The notes under the pieces are model-generated. The model was not told the origin of the DNA. It was given only the letters and a program-made list of their open reading frames with translations, and searched no databases. Source: Shouchella rhizosphaerae (GTDB taxonomy: Bacteria > Bacillota > Bacilli > Bacillales > Bacillaceae_D). From it: 64,000 bases of DNA. This document shows, piece after piece, positions 9,401 to 17,797 of this stretch (its first letter is position 1; each line of letters begins with the position of its first letter). The stretch is taken from assembly GCF_900142675.1 (NCBI RefSeq), contig NZ_FRBS01000001.1, forward strand, positions 124,001-188,000. The letters run 5' to 3'. The position numbers and the translations under genes were made by a program.

Positions 9401-10772
9401 AAGTGACGCTTATAACTTGAAGTACCATATTACGCCGACACACGGCTTATTAAATGACCCGAACGGGCTTGCCTATTTCCAAGGTCAGTATCATGTTTTT
9501 TATCAGTGGAATCCCTATGGCACCGAACATAAAAACAAAAGCTGGGGTCATGTTGTTTCCGATGACCTAGTGAACTGGCATAGGAAAGAGACGGCATTGG
9601 TACCTTCGGAATGGTACGACAAGGACGGCATTTATTCCGGCGGAAGCATTGTTCATGAAGGAAAGCTTTATCTCTTCTATACAGGTAACGTCATCAACAA
9701 AGATGGGACACGGGCAAGTTATCAATGCGCGGCTGTTTCTGAAGACGGGCACCAGTTCCAGAAACTCGGTCCGTTATTCGAGCATCCTGCTGGTTATACG
9801 AGACATGTCCGCGATCCGAAAGTCTGGAAAGACGATTCAGGCAACTGGTGGTTGATCGTAGGGGCCCAGCGGGAAGATCTTACGGGAGATGCGCTTGTTT
9901 ATAAGTCCGAAGACTTGATCAGCTGGTCGTGCCAGGGATCGTTTCTCGAACAGGAGCATTCATTCGGATATATGTGGGAATGTCCTGATGTGCTCCAGTT
10001 TCCTGAACATGATGTCTTTGTCTTTTCCCCGCAAGGCTTGCCAGAGGAAGGCGATCAATATAAAAATCCGAATCAATCAGGTTATATTGTTGGGCGCATT
10101 TCAGAGTCCGGGAAATTTCTTGGTACGTTGTCTGACTTCAACGAGCTCGACCGGGGATTTGATTTTTATGCCCCGCAAACGTTCAAGGTCAACAATCGAA
10201 TCTTGATGTTCGGGTGGATGAGCGCAATGACGGAGGAAACAGAGCAAGCTGTCCCGACAATCGAGGAAGGATGGGTTCATGCATTGACTCTTCCGAGGGA
10301 AATCGTTTTCGCAGATGGCGTGCTATATCAGAGACCGTTACATGAGCTCCAGCTATTAAGGCAGCATGAAGTGCACGAAGGAATTAGCAACAGCGGTCAA
10401 TGGAGCTTGCCTTCCCTAGCAGCTGAGGTCGTTATTCGGTTTATGGAGCAACCTGACAGCTTCCGGCTCATCATCAGAAACACCGTACAGATCGACTATG
10501 ATCATGAGCAAAACAGTTTGACTGTCTGGAGAACGAACTGGTTGACGAACGAGAAGGAACACCGTAAAGCTGTGCTCGGTCATTCGCTTGCAGAATTGCA
10601 CATGTTTATTGAAAGCTCCAGCATAGAGCTATTTGTGAATGAAGGGGAGGAAGTATTCTCTTTGCGTTACTTTCTAGAGGATACGAACGAGCGCAGCGTG
10701 CGGTTTGAGTCAGACTGCAGCGAAGCTGTCTTAAGCATGTACCGCTTGCAAGAAAGTATAGACGAGGAGTGA
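9390..10772 (+). CDS. glycoside hydrolase family 32, sucrose-6-phosphate hydrolase/fructosidase
   Basis: A 460 aa GH32 enzyme without signal peptide. The three catalytic motifs are visible: the nucleophile Asp23 in LLNDPNG, the RDP motif in HVRDPKVW and the acid/base Glu in WECPDV. A five-bladed propeller (to about residue 320) is followed by a beta-sandwich domain. Cytoplasmic members behind a sucrose PTS cleave sucrose 6-phosphate into glucose 6-phosphate and fructose. Two ATG codons are adjacent at 9390 and 9393; the ribosome site GGGGGAA lies in the end of the GH3 gene. Confidence 0.88.
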   Translation: MMSKSDAYNLKYHITPTHGLLNDPNGLAYFQGQYHVFYQWNPYGTEHKNKSWGHVVSDDLVNWHRKETALVPSEWYDKDGIYSGGSIVHEGKLYLFYTGNVINKDGTRASYQCAAVSEDGHQFQKLGPLFEHPAGYTRHVRDPKVWKDDSGNWWLIVGAQREDLTGDALVYKSEDLISWSCQGSFLEQEHSFGYMWECPDVLQFPEHDVFVFSPQGLPEEGDQYKNPNQSGYIVGRISESGKFLGTLSDFNELDRGFDFYAPQTFKVNNRILMFGWMSAMTEETEQAVPTIEEGWVHALTLPREIVFADGVLYQRPLHELQLLRQHEVHEGISNSGQWSLPSLAAEVVIRFMEQPDSFRLIIRNTVQIDYDHEQNSLTVWRTNWLTNEKEHRKAVLGHSLAELHMFIESSSIELFVNEGEEVFSLRYFLEDTNERSVRFESDCSEAVLSMYRLQESIDEE

Positions 10773-10964
10773 CTTATCACTTTCCATCGCTCAAAAACGC
10801 CATGATAGGCTTGTCAGCGATTAGCCGGTAATTGTTCCCAATATATTTGAACCTGCTGGAAGTATAAAGATAAATGAGGCAGAAGCGAATGATTCTGACG
10901 TACCCATCATTACGGGCTTGCCTTGTACCCTGACTCTCCCTTTTGAATGTACAAGCAGGTAAGA

Positions 10965-11006
10965 GAAGGCAGTGATCCCACCGTGGACGGAGCTGCCTTC
11001 TTTTTT
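10965..11006 (+). terminator. intrinsic terminator of the sugar operon
   Basis: GAAGGCAG pairs with CTGCCTTC across a 20-nt loop and is followed by six Ts. The stretch between the GH32 stop and this hairpin (10773-10964) shows no gene. Confidence 0.75.
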
Positions 11007-11033
11007 GCGTTTATGCCTTTGACGGATTGACGC

Positions 11034-11062
11034 TTGTTTGCGTATTTTACTATCGGTATACT
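11034..11062 (+). promoter_or_regulatory. sigma-A promoter of the AraC gene
   Basis: TTGTTT, a 17-nt spacer and TATACT lie 77 nt before the regulator start codon, directly after the operon terminator, so the regulator is transcribed on its own. Confidence 0.55.
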
Positions 11063-11138
11063 ATAGGTAAAAGGGACTGGTTCTAGTTCCAAGGAACCAA
11101 GCAGGTTCATGTTCACGGTTTGGTGACGGGGTGGCAAA

Positions 11139-11966
11139 ATGAAAAAGATGTATGAACATATCGAAATCGATCGTAAAAAGCTGATTAACCTCTTTATTTT
11201 CCAGGCGAGGACGACAGAAAGAGTTATTCCGATGCATTTTCACAGCAACATGGAACTGATTTACTGCATTAACGGAAGCTTGCGGGTCTGGCACGAAGGA
11301 AAAGTTACCACTCTAATGGATAAGGATATGCTGTTCATAAACAGCAATGTCCCCCACTCCACTCAAAGTCTTACGGAGAACCGCGTGCTAGTGCTGTATT
11401 TTCCGGAATCTTTTTTTGCCAGCGAACAAGTTCTTATCCAATTGAACACCTCGGAAGAACAGCTGGATGAGCAGGTCCTGTCCAATCTAAGAACGCTGCT
11501 TATGGAAATATACAACCTTCATTATTCAACGGGCACGTATGACTATATTCTGGCACAAAGCCGGATCATTGAGTTGAAATACTGGCTGGCGCGCCATTTT
11601 AGCCAAACAGCCGAGCTTTCCCCTGCTACTAGCAGATCCGATCGACAAAAAATCCAAACGATTCTAGACTTTATTAAAGAGCATTATACCGAAAACATCA
11701 GTTTGGCCGAAACTGCCCGCATATGCGGTTATTCTGAGGCTTATTTGTCCAGAATGTTTCATGAATATACAGGGCAGACATTTACGGAGTACAAGCAGAT
11801 CCTTTGTCTAGAGAAAGCAATTGATTTGCTCGATACTACGAACAAGTCGCTTACAGAGATCTCCTATGAAACCGGCTTCCCTAACGTGAAATCGTTTAGA
11901 AAAGTATTTAAGGAAGTCATGGGGAAAACCCCTTATGAATATAAAAAATCAACTGACATGTACTAG
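11139..11966 (+). CDS. AraC family regulator with cupin sensor domain
   Basis: A 275 aa regulator. The N-terminal part (about 15-110) is a cupin with MHFHSNMELIY and PHSTQS segments; the C-terminal 100 residues carry two helix-turn-helix units, including SLAETARICGYSEAYLSRMF and SLTEISYETGFPNVKSF. This layout is typical of sugar-responsive activators. It lies just downstream of the PTS/GH3/GH32 operon on the same strand with its own promoter, so it most likely controls that operon (inference). Start ATG is preceded by a weak GGGGTGG ribosome site. Confidence 0.85.
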   Translation: MKKMYEHIEIDRKKLINLFIFQARTTERVIPMHFHSNMELIYCINGSLRVWHEGKVTTLMDKDMLFINSNVPHSTQSLTENRVLVLYFPESFFASEQVLIQLNTSEEQLDEQVLSNLRTLLMEIYNLHYSTGTYDYILAQSRIIELKYWLARHFSQTAELSPATSRSDRQKIQTILDFIKEHYTENISLAETARICGYSEAYLSRMFHEYTGQTFTEYKQILCLEKAIDLLDTTNKSLTEISYETGFPNVKSFRKVFKEVMGKTPYEYKKSTDMY

Positions 11967-12078
11967 TGCAGTGTTGAAGGTGTATCAGAAAAGGATCAAA
12001 CCTGTGGCTCTTCTAAATTTGATTGTTCTTCTTCAATAACGCATCTGTTAGTTACTAATTAGCCAACTTAGGAATTAG

Positions 12079-12585
12079 TTAAGAATACAGCTTTAATAGT
12101 TCTTGTCCTGGAAAACGATTTGTATTGTTCACCTCTATAAAGTATACTAACTGCCATTTTTGTGTTTCAAGCGCTTGTTTGCTAGCGGGATGTTCCCATC
12201 TAGGGTAAACTCTAATAGCCATTTTTCCTTTTGTAGTGGGTGTTTTAAGGATATTTTGTTTTACAAGAACTTCTTTCGGAAATACGAATTGGCCAAAATG
12301 ATTGTCAGTAGTAAAAGTATTGATAACCAATAAATCAGTAGCCTTTTCATATGAAAAGGCTTGATTTTTATTGGCTTGATCTTTTTCCCAAAAAACAACA
12401 AACTGTCCTATCTTGTTAGGTGTGATTTTTGCGACTCTAAATCTAACCGATTTTGAATGTAGTTGAAATATACCAGCTCCATAATCTGAGTTTTGCGCTT
12501 CTTCTTGAATAGCATTTATAATTAAGTGATTTGGCTCATAAAAAATTTTATTTACATATGTTAACGCCTGATAAAATTCATTCAC
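12079..12585 (-). CDS. mepB: MepB family protein
   Basis: A 168 aa soluble protein matching the MepB family known from the staphylococcal mepRAB operon: FVFPKEVLVKQNIL, GKMAIRVYPRW and ETQKWQLVYF are the conserved stretches. Biochemical function is unknown. Unlike in Staphylococcus there is no MATE pump mepA or MarR regulator mepR next to it; it stands alone, convergent with the AraC gene. The start is GTG with AAGGAG 9 nt upstream. Confidence 0.82.
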   Translation of the reverse strand: MNEFYQALTYVNKIFYEPNHLIINAIQEEAQNSDYGAGIFQLHSKSVRFRVAKITPNKIGQFVVFWEKDQANKNQAFSYEKATDLLVINTFTTDNHFGQFVFPKEVLVKQNILKTPTTKGKMAIRVYPRWEHPASKQALETQKWQLVYFIEVNNTNRFPGQELLKLYS

Positions 12586-12689
12586 TGCTTTGTACTCCTT
12601 ATTTTTTATACTACGTCATCCAATGCCTTCTAGAATCCGCTAATCATAAATTTTCTTGTTTTATTACGTTTTATATCTAAACATCTTGC

Positions 12690-12763
12690 TTCGTTAATGA
12701 AATAAAACCTAAATAACGAAACACTTTGCTCAGTTCAACCCTTTGGGAGAGAACGTTCGTTCT
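12690..12763. promoter_or_regulatory. inverted repeats between mepB and the ABC genes
   Basis: The 12586-12890 gap has no gene. It holds a perfect 7-bp inverted repeat TTCGTTA-N17-TAACGAA (12690-12720), suggestive of an operator for mepB, and a GAAC-N4-GTTC palindrome at 12752-12763 that shares the core of the Bacillus LexA box but lacks its outer C and G. Neither is assigned to a regulator. Confidence 0.3.
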
Positions 12764-12871
12764 TATTGTAACAGCATTTTGGAAACGTATCAAATTCACA
12801 GAGCCTAAAATTTAAAGAAGACCTGCGGGAACGTATATGGTTACATGCCGAGAAGTAGCTTTTTATTTTTC

Positions 12872-12914
12872 TTGCAACCAGCTTAATATTAGTGTACTAT
12901 TTAAATAGAACACT
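12872..12914 (+). promoter_or_regulatory. promoter and YtrA-type operator of the ABC cluster
   Basis: TTGCAA at 12872-12877, a 17-nt spacer and TACTAT at 12895-12900 form the promoter. A 24-bp near-perfect palindrome at 12891-12914 (arms AGTGTACTATTT and AAATAGAACACT, one mismatched pair) covers the -10. Its AGTGT/ACACT ends resemble what is known of the B. subtilis YtrA operator, and a YtrA-type GntR protein is encoded downstream, so it is the likely autoregulatory site. Confidence 0.7.
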
Positions 12915-12931
12915 AGAACATAGGGTGAGGA

Positions 12932-13864
12932 GTGGAGAAAATGGAGTACCCTTTAAAGGTAAAAGAACTTAATAAATCGCTTGGGAAAAAGCCGATTATA
13001 AAAAACATGTCATTCCAATTGGAACGGGGAGCGATTTATGGCTTTTTAGGGCCAAATGGATCAGGGAAGACAACTACAATTCGTATGATTGTTTCCTTAA
13101 TTGCCCCTGATTCAGGAGATGTGGAAATAGAAGGGAAATCAGTGCGCACGAACCGTGAAGAGGCGTTGGCGCATATTGGTGCCATTGTCGAAGATCCAGA
13201 TTTGTACGGCTACTTAACAGGACGACAAAATCTTGAGCACTTTGCGCGGATGAGCGCTACTCCTGTTTCAAAAGAACGGATCGATGAGGTGGTCACGCTT
13301 GTAGAGCTAGAAGGGGCGATGCAAAAAAAAGTCAAATCTTATTCACTCGGTATGAAACAACGGCTGGGCATTGCCGTCTCTTTGCTTCATAAGCCTTCCG
13401 TCCTTATTCTTGATGAGCCGACAAACGGCCTTGATCCGAAAGGAATCCGTGATTTGCGTCACTATTTGCAACGGCTCGCACGAGAAGACGGCGTCACGTT
13501 GCTTGTCTCAAGCCATCAACTAAACGAAATCGAAATGTTGTGTGATAAAGCCATTATCATTAAACATGGGGAAGTCATCGAACAAATTTCAATGAATACT
13601 GCTGTTAAAGAAAAAGCGGCAACTTTTAATATTCAAATTGAAGCAGAGCCTGTAGAGCAAGCAAAAAGTGTGCTTGCTGGCTTCGGAAAAGTAGGGGAAG
13701 TCGCAGGGAAATTGGAACTAGAAAAACAACCGTATGAGCAAATACCAAAGCTTGTTAATGCCCTCGTTGCAGCAGGAGTCAATGTCTATGGCATGTCTTA
13801 CCGCAATCGTTTAGAAGACGCTTATTTTTCAATAACAGAAGGGCAAAAGGAGGATGTCTCATGA
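12932..13864 (+). CDS. ABC transporter ATP-binding protein, BcrA type
   Basis: A 310 aa ATPase with Walker A GPNGSGKTT (residues 40-48), signature SLGMKQR and Walker B LILDEPTNGLDP, then a C-terminal extension of about 90 residues typical of the bacitracin/lantibiotic-resistance BcrA group. It overlaps the permease start by 4 nt (ATGA). With the permease it should form a drug or peptide exporter that protects the cell envelope. Transcription is likely repressed by the GntR protein at 14777 via the palindrome at 12891-12914. An ATG three codons downstream (12941) is an alternative start. Confidence 0.88.
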   Translation: MEKMEYPLKVKELNKSLGKKPIIKNMSFQLERGAIYGFLGPNGSGKTTTIRMIVSLIAPDSGDVEIEGKSVRTNREEALAHIGAIVEDPDLYGYLTGRQNLEHFARMSATPVSKERIDEVVTLVELEGAMQKKVKSYSLGMKQRLGIAVSLLHKPSVLILDEPTNGLDPKGIRDLRHYLQRLAREDGVTLLVSSHQLNEIEMLCDKAIIIKHGEVIEQISMNTAVKEKAATFNIQIEAEPVEQAKSVLAGFGKVGEVAGKLELEKQPYEQIPKLVNALVAAGVNVYGMSYRNRLEDAYFSITEGQKEDVS

Positions 13865-14619
13865 TCGGTCTTATTCATAATGAGTGGCTAAAGTCGTGGT
13901 ACGGGCGAAAAATGTGGCTATTTTCGATTGTAATGGCTGTCTTCATGGTAGGGGCACTTGGCATCGCTCTTCTTGTCCAAGCAAACACTGACATAACGAT
14001 TGCTGCCGAAGATTTTTCTGAAATAAGCGTCATGTTATTTCCAACTTTTATTATGCTTTATGGGGTTGTTCTCATTGCAGGCGCTATTGCAGGCGAACAT
14101 GCGCATGGAACGGTCAAACAATTGTTAATTCGCCCCACATCGCGGACGAAGGTTTTGATAAGCAAATGGGCAGGCAATTTTCTTTTGGCAGGGCTTGCCT
14201 TTGGGATTCTTGTTCTTATCACAACCGTAACAGGAATTCTTGTTTTCCAATCAGACGCAACTGTGTTGGAGATCGCAAAAGATACAGCTGCGACAGCCCT
14301 TTATCAGTTGCCGACGCTTGTCTTTTATATGGCGCTTGCAACATTGATTGCTGTCCTCACAAAAAGCACCGCTTTAACAATCATTATTACGTTTTTACCG
14401 ATGTTTTTCGGCTCAATTGTGCAATTTTTTATTGTAAGATACGAATGGTCGAAGTGGATTGTTCTATCTCATATTGATTTTTACAGCAACTATCATGAAT
14501 TGGGGACGATGCCGGAGCCGTTTGCAAGCATGTGGGCATCACTCGGCTTTTTAGCTGCCCATATTGCCTTGATTCTTCTTGTGGCACATGTTGTTTTTCA
14601 AAAGCGAGATGTGCTTTAA
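13861..14619 (+). CDS. ABC-2 type permease
   Basis: A 252 aa membrane protein with about six hydrophobic segments, starting with NEWLKSWYGRKMWLF, as in YhcI/BcrB-like permeases. The GEHAHGTVKQLLIRPTSR loop after the second segment is characteristic of ABC-2 permeases. It is translationally coupled to the ATPase before it. Substrate not determinable. Confidence 0.83.
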   Translation: MIGLIHNEWLKSWYGRKMWLFSIVMAVFMVGALGIALLVQANTDITIAAEDFSEISVMLFPTFIMLYGVVLIAGAIAGEHAHGTVKQLLIRPTSRTKVLISKWAGNFLLAGLAFGILVLITTVTGILVFQSDATVLEIAKDTAATALYQLPTLVFYMALATLIAVLTKSTALTIIITFLPMFFGSIVQFFIVRYEWSKWIVLSHIDFYSNYHELGTMPEPFASMWASLGFLAAHIALILLVAHVVFQKRDVL

Positions 14620-14642
14620 TAAAAAAGTCGGGCGTTTAAATT

Positions 14643-14715
14643 CAGACTGATAGAAAACGCTTGTCAGCCGAGGTGAGCAACGAAGCCAAGGATGCAAGCG
14701 TTTGGCTACAGTCTG
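14643..14715. repeat. imperfect inverted-repeat element, copy 1 (73 bp)
   Basis: The element starts CAGACTGATAGAAAACGCTT and ends with the near-reverse complement (CAAGCGTTT, GGCTA, CAGTCTG). Its left 25 nt match those at 20736 with one change, and its right end matches that copy too; the interior here is about 50 nt shorter. It lies in the ABC operon between the permease and the regulator, followed 1 nt later by a terminator hairpin. It encodes nothing and lacks any transposase. Confidence 0.75.
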
Positions 14716-14716
14716 G

Positions 14717-14742
14717 GCCAGGCGTAACTCGCCTGGCTTTAT
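14717..14742 (+). terminator. hairpin with T tail inside the ABC/GntR operon
   Basis: GCCAGGCG pairs perfectly with CGCCTGGC around a 5-nt loop and is followed by TTTATTT. It would cut read-through from the first ABC pair into the regulator and second ABC pair. Confidence 0.7.
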
Positions 14743-14776
14743 TTCATTTAGATAAGAGGGGGGAGTGATCCGCAGC

Positions 14777-15145
14777 ATGCAATTTGATCCGAATAAGGCT
14801 ATTTACACACAGATTGCCGAATATTATTATCAGCAAATATGCAGCGGCGAGTTGGCTCCTGGAGACAAGCTGCCCTCGGTCCGGGAAACGGCACAACGAT
14901 TGCAAGTAAACCCAAACACTGTTTCACGGGCGTATTTAGAAATGGACCGTGAACAAATTACGTTCTCAAAAAGGGGTCAAGGTACTTTTGTAACAACCGA
15001 TTTAACCGTGATTAAACAGCTGAAGGAAACATTGGCTGATGCGCAGATGCAAGCGTTAATTACATTCATGAGAAAGCTCGGTTTTTCCAATCAAGAAATT
15101 AGCGCCTCTTTAGAACGGTCATTAAAGGAGATGGGAAACCCATGA
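14777..15145 (+). CDS. GntR family repressor, YtrA subfamily
   Basis: A 122 aa regulator: an N-terminal winged helix with PSVRETAQRLQVNPNTVSRA and the short two-helix tail that defines the YtrA group, with no ligand-binding UTRA or FadR domain. Such proteins repress adjacent ABC exporter operons and respond to cell-wall-active peptides. I start at ATG 14777, 12 nt after AGAGGGGGGA; the in-frame GTG at 14765 sits almost on that site. It overlaps the next ATPase gene by 4 nt. Likely target is the palindrome at 12891-12914. Confidence 0.85.
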   Translation: MQFDPNKAIYTQIAEYYYQQICSGELAPGDKLPSVRETAQRLQVNPNTVSRAYLEMDREQITFSKRGQGTFVTTDLTVIKQLKETLADAQMQALITFMRKLGFSNQEISASLERSLKEMGNP

Positions 15146-15840
15146 GTGCACTAGTGGTCGAATCACTGGAAAAAAAATATGGCCGAAAGCGTGTTTTTGC
15201 AAATTTATCAGTAGAGATGACAAAAAATCGCTTTATCGTACTTCTAGGCGCAAATGGTGCAGGCAAAACGACATTTTTAAAAGTATGTGCAGGACTTGCG
15301 CCGGCTGGAAAGGGCCGTATCTCCCTCGATGGCGAGCATAAGCGAGCGGCGCGTGTTCAATTAGCCAGTTATGTCTCAGAAGAGGGTGGTTTCGAGCCCC
15401 ATAAACGGGTAAAAACGATTTTGCATGACCAAAAAGCGGTTTACGAGACGTTCCAGCATCGCCGTGCGTTAGAAATGTGCAAAACAGCCGGATTGGAAGA
15501 AGGGACTAAATGGGGGGCGCTTTCAAAAGGGCAGCAACACTTGCTCTCGTTAATCGTTGCCCTTGCTAAGCCGAAGCCTTTTATTTTTATTGACGAATTG
15601 CTCGCTAATCTTGATACAGCAAAAAAAGAGGCGATGATTGCTGTGTTAACAGATTTTCTAGTGGAAGAAGAACGGATGATTATCATGGCGACCCATGCGT
15701 ATGAAGATGTAGAAATGCTTGCTGATGGTGTCATTTTTTTACGCGAGGATGAAGCAGATGTTATTACTGATTTAGAGGAATGGCGCTTAGAGAAAGGACA
15801 GTCCCTCAAGGATTTGTTTGCAGAGGTGGGCAAAAAATGA
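15142..15840 (+). CDS. ABC transporter ATP-binding protein (second system)
   Basis: A 232 aa ATPase with Walker A GANGAGKTT (residues 36-44) and Walker B FIFIDELLANLD. The signature is LSKGQQHLL, a departure from LSGGQ, as in YtrB-like ATPases. It overlaps both neighbours by 4 nt and is therefore coupled to the repressor and to the membrane protein after it. Together they resemble the YtrABC arrangement. Confidence 0.82.
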   Translation: MSALVVESLEKKYGRKRVFANLSVEMTKNRFIVLLGANGAGKTTFLKVCAGLAPAGKGRISLDGEHKRAARVQLASYVSEEGGFEPHKRVKTILHDQKAVYETFQHRRALEMCKTAGLEEGTKWGALSKGQQHLLSLIVALAKPKPFIFIDELLANLDTAKKEAMIAVLTDFLVEEERMIIMATHAYEDVEMLADGVIFLREDEADVITDLEEWRLEKGQSLKDLFAEVGKK

Positions 15841-16583
15841 ACGTATTTTGGTTCTATCTGAAACGTAATTTTTTTATGTTGCTTCCTGTGAACACGATCA
15901 TTTTTTTGCTTTTGTTCACTGGTGTGATTCTTCTAAAAGCATTGCAAGTACGAATTGGCGAACCTTTTGGAATACAAGCGTTGACGGCGGCAGGCGCATT
16001 GTTTTTTGTTTTCGTGTTTGTATTATGTTTAGCCATCGCTGTGGAAGCCATTTGGAAAGAGTGGCGGAAACGCACCCAATATGATTGGTACGCCATGCCT
16101 GGCTCGATCCATGTGAAGTTGGCGAGCAAAATATTGGCTGTATTAGGGTGGCAATATATTCAAATGGTGCTTGCTTTTTCGCTGTTCTTGGTGATGACAC
16201 TTTGGACATCAGGCGTAGAAAGTGCGACTCGAATGATAAAAGGATTTGAGATGTTGCCAGTGTTTGGCTGGGAATATTTGTGGGCGCTGTTTATTAGCCC
16301 TATTAGCGGTATTTTAATTGTATTTTTATTGTTGTTTCTTTTATTAGGCATCCCTCGCAGCTGGAAAAAAGTAGGTGTTATTGCTGTCTATATTGTTCTT
16401 GTCTGGGTTTTTTATCCGTATATTTCCATTAAATTTGAAGCAAATACCACTGTGCCTTATGACAGCAATCCAATCGTGCTGTTTTCACAGACGAGTCCGT
16501 GGCAAATGCTTATCGATACGCTAGTAGTGGTTTTTGTTTACATGGGTGTATCTGTTTTTCTCACACGCAAATTGGAACTTTGA
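15837..16583 (+). CDS. ABC transporter membrane protein (second system)
   Basis: A 248 aa protein with about six hydrophobic segments, starting MNVFWFYLKRN. The start ATG overlaps the stop of the ATPase gene (ATGA); a longer open frame from 15780 overlaps the ATPase and is not needed. I recognise no subfamily beyond a permease partner of the preceding ATPase. Confidence 0.75.
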   Translation: MNVFWFYLKRNFFMLLPVNTIIFLLLFTGVILLKALQVRIGEPFGIQALTAAGALFFVFVFVLCLAIAVEAIWKEWRKRTQYDWYAMPGSIHVKLASKILAVLGWQYIQMVLAFSLFLVMTLWTSGVESATRMIKGFEMLPVFGWEYLWALFISPISGILIVFLLLFLLLGIPRSWKKVGVIAVYIVLVWVFYPYISIKFEANTTVPYDSNPIVLFSQTSPWQMLIDTLVVVFVYMGVSVFLTRKLEL

Positions 16584-16587
16584 ATAA

Positions 16588-16616
16588 TTGCGAGTTTGTA
16601 GCAAAGTCGCTATGAT
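16588..16616 (+). promoter_or_regulatory. sigma-A promoter of the M42 peptidase gene
   Basis: TTGCGA, 17-nt spacer, TATGAT, 36 nt before the start codon. The ribosome site GAAGGAA follows. Confidence 0.55.
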
Positions 16617-16652
16617 GAGAGGAAGGCTATATAGAAAGAAGGAACAGACAAA

Positions 16653-17702
16653 ATGTATGATAAAGAACTCCAGGGGATCATTTCCATTTTGAAAGACTTG
16701 GTCCACATTCCAAGCCCTTCAGGGTATACCGGCGAAGCGATCGCCTATATTAGGCGTTTTTTGGAGGATGTCGGGATCCAGACGCAATTGTTAAATAAAG
16801 GGGCGCTCCTTGCCACAATTGATGGGAAAAACAATGATAAGCAGCGAATGCTCACTGCCCATGTTGATACATTAGGGGCGATCGTGAAAGACATTAAAGA
16901 GAACGGGCGATTGGCGATTGACAAAATTGGCGGATACGCGTTTCACTCCATTGAAGGAGAATATTGCCTGATCCATAAATCAGACAAAAGCACGGTGTCA
17001 GGAACGATTGTCATGCATCAATCTTCGGTCCATGTTTACAAGGACGCAGACACTGCAAAACGGAATGAAGAAAATATTGAAGTGCGAATTGATGCCGCTG
17101 TCCATGATGAAAAAGACACGAAAGCATTAGGAATTGCCGTAGGAGATTTCATTAGTTTTGCTCCTCGTTTCGAGCAAACGCCATCCGGTTTTATTAAATC
17201 GCGCCATTTGGATGATAAAGCGAGTGTGGCCTTGCTTTTGCAGTTAATGAAACAACTTGCAGGCAGCAAGATCAAGCTTCCTTATACGACCCATTTCCTC
17301 ATTTCAAACAATGAAGAAATTGGTTTCGGCGGAAACGCTGGGATTCCCGAAAAGGTGATTGAATATGTTGCCGTCGATATGGGTGCCATTGGCGACGGCC
17401 AGCAAACCGATGAATTTACTGTTTCCATTTGTGCGAAAGACGGAAGCGGCCCGTACCATTATGGATTGCGGACACACCTTGTTTCGCTATGCCAACAAGA
17501 GTCGATTCCATACAAATTAGACATTTATCCTTACTATAGCTCAGATGCATCTGCTGCTATTAAGGCAGGCCATGATTTAGTCCATGGCTTAATTGGGCCA
17601 GGCATTGAAGGTTCCCATTCGATGGAACGGACCCATCAATCTTCACTGGAAGCCACCTATCGCCTTCTATGTGCATACACTTATTCGGAGATGAACCATT
17701 AA
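16653..17702 (+). CDS. M42 family metallopeptidase (glutamyl aminopeptidase/endoglucanase-like)
   Basis: A 349 aa cytoplasmic aminopeptidase of the tetrahedral type, similar to YtoP/FrvX. The two-metal site is visible: His in TAHVDTLGAI, Asp in RHLDDKASV, the Glu-Glu pair in NNEEIGFGG, Asp in AVDMGAIGD and His in EGSHSMERTH. It removes N-terminal residues from peptides. It is a single gene with its own promoter and terminator. The ATG follows GAAGGAACAG. Confidence 0.88.
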   Translation: MYDKELQGIISILKDLVHIPSPSGYTGEAIAYIRRFLEDVGIQTQLLNKGALLATIDGKNNDKQRMLTAHVDTLGAIVKDIKENGRLAIDKIGGYAFHSIEGEYCLIHKSDKSTVSGTIVMHQSSVHVYKDADTAKRNEENIEVRIDAAVHDEKDTKALGIAVGDFISFAPRFEQTPSGFIKSRHLDDKASVALLLQLMKQLAGSKIKLPYTTHFLISNNEEIGFGGNAGIPEKVIEYVAVDMGAIGDGQQTDEFTVSICAKDGSGPYHYGLRTHLVSLCQQESIPYKLDIYPYYSSDASAAIKAGHDLVHGLIGPGIEGSHSMERTHQSSLEATYRLLCAYTYSEMNH

Positions 17703-17727
17703 GAGGCGTATGGGGCTTGCACATAAA

Positions 17728-17753
17728 AAAAGCTGCCAAAGGGCAGCTTTTAA
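17728..17753. terminator. bidirectional terminator between the M42 gene and dps
   Basis: AAAAGCTGCC pairs with GGCAGCTTTT around a 4-nt loop, with A and T runs on the two sides, so it can stop both the peptidase gene and the opposing dps gene. Confidence 0.8.
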
Positions 17754-17797
17754 ACTATAGCAAAACGCTCGCATTATCTCGTTTGTATGCCGCTTTT

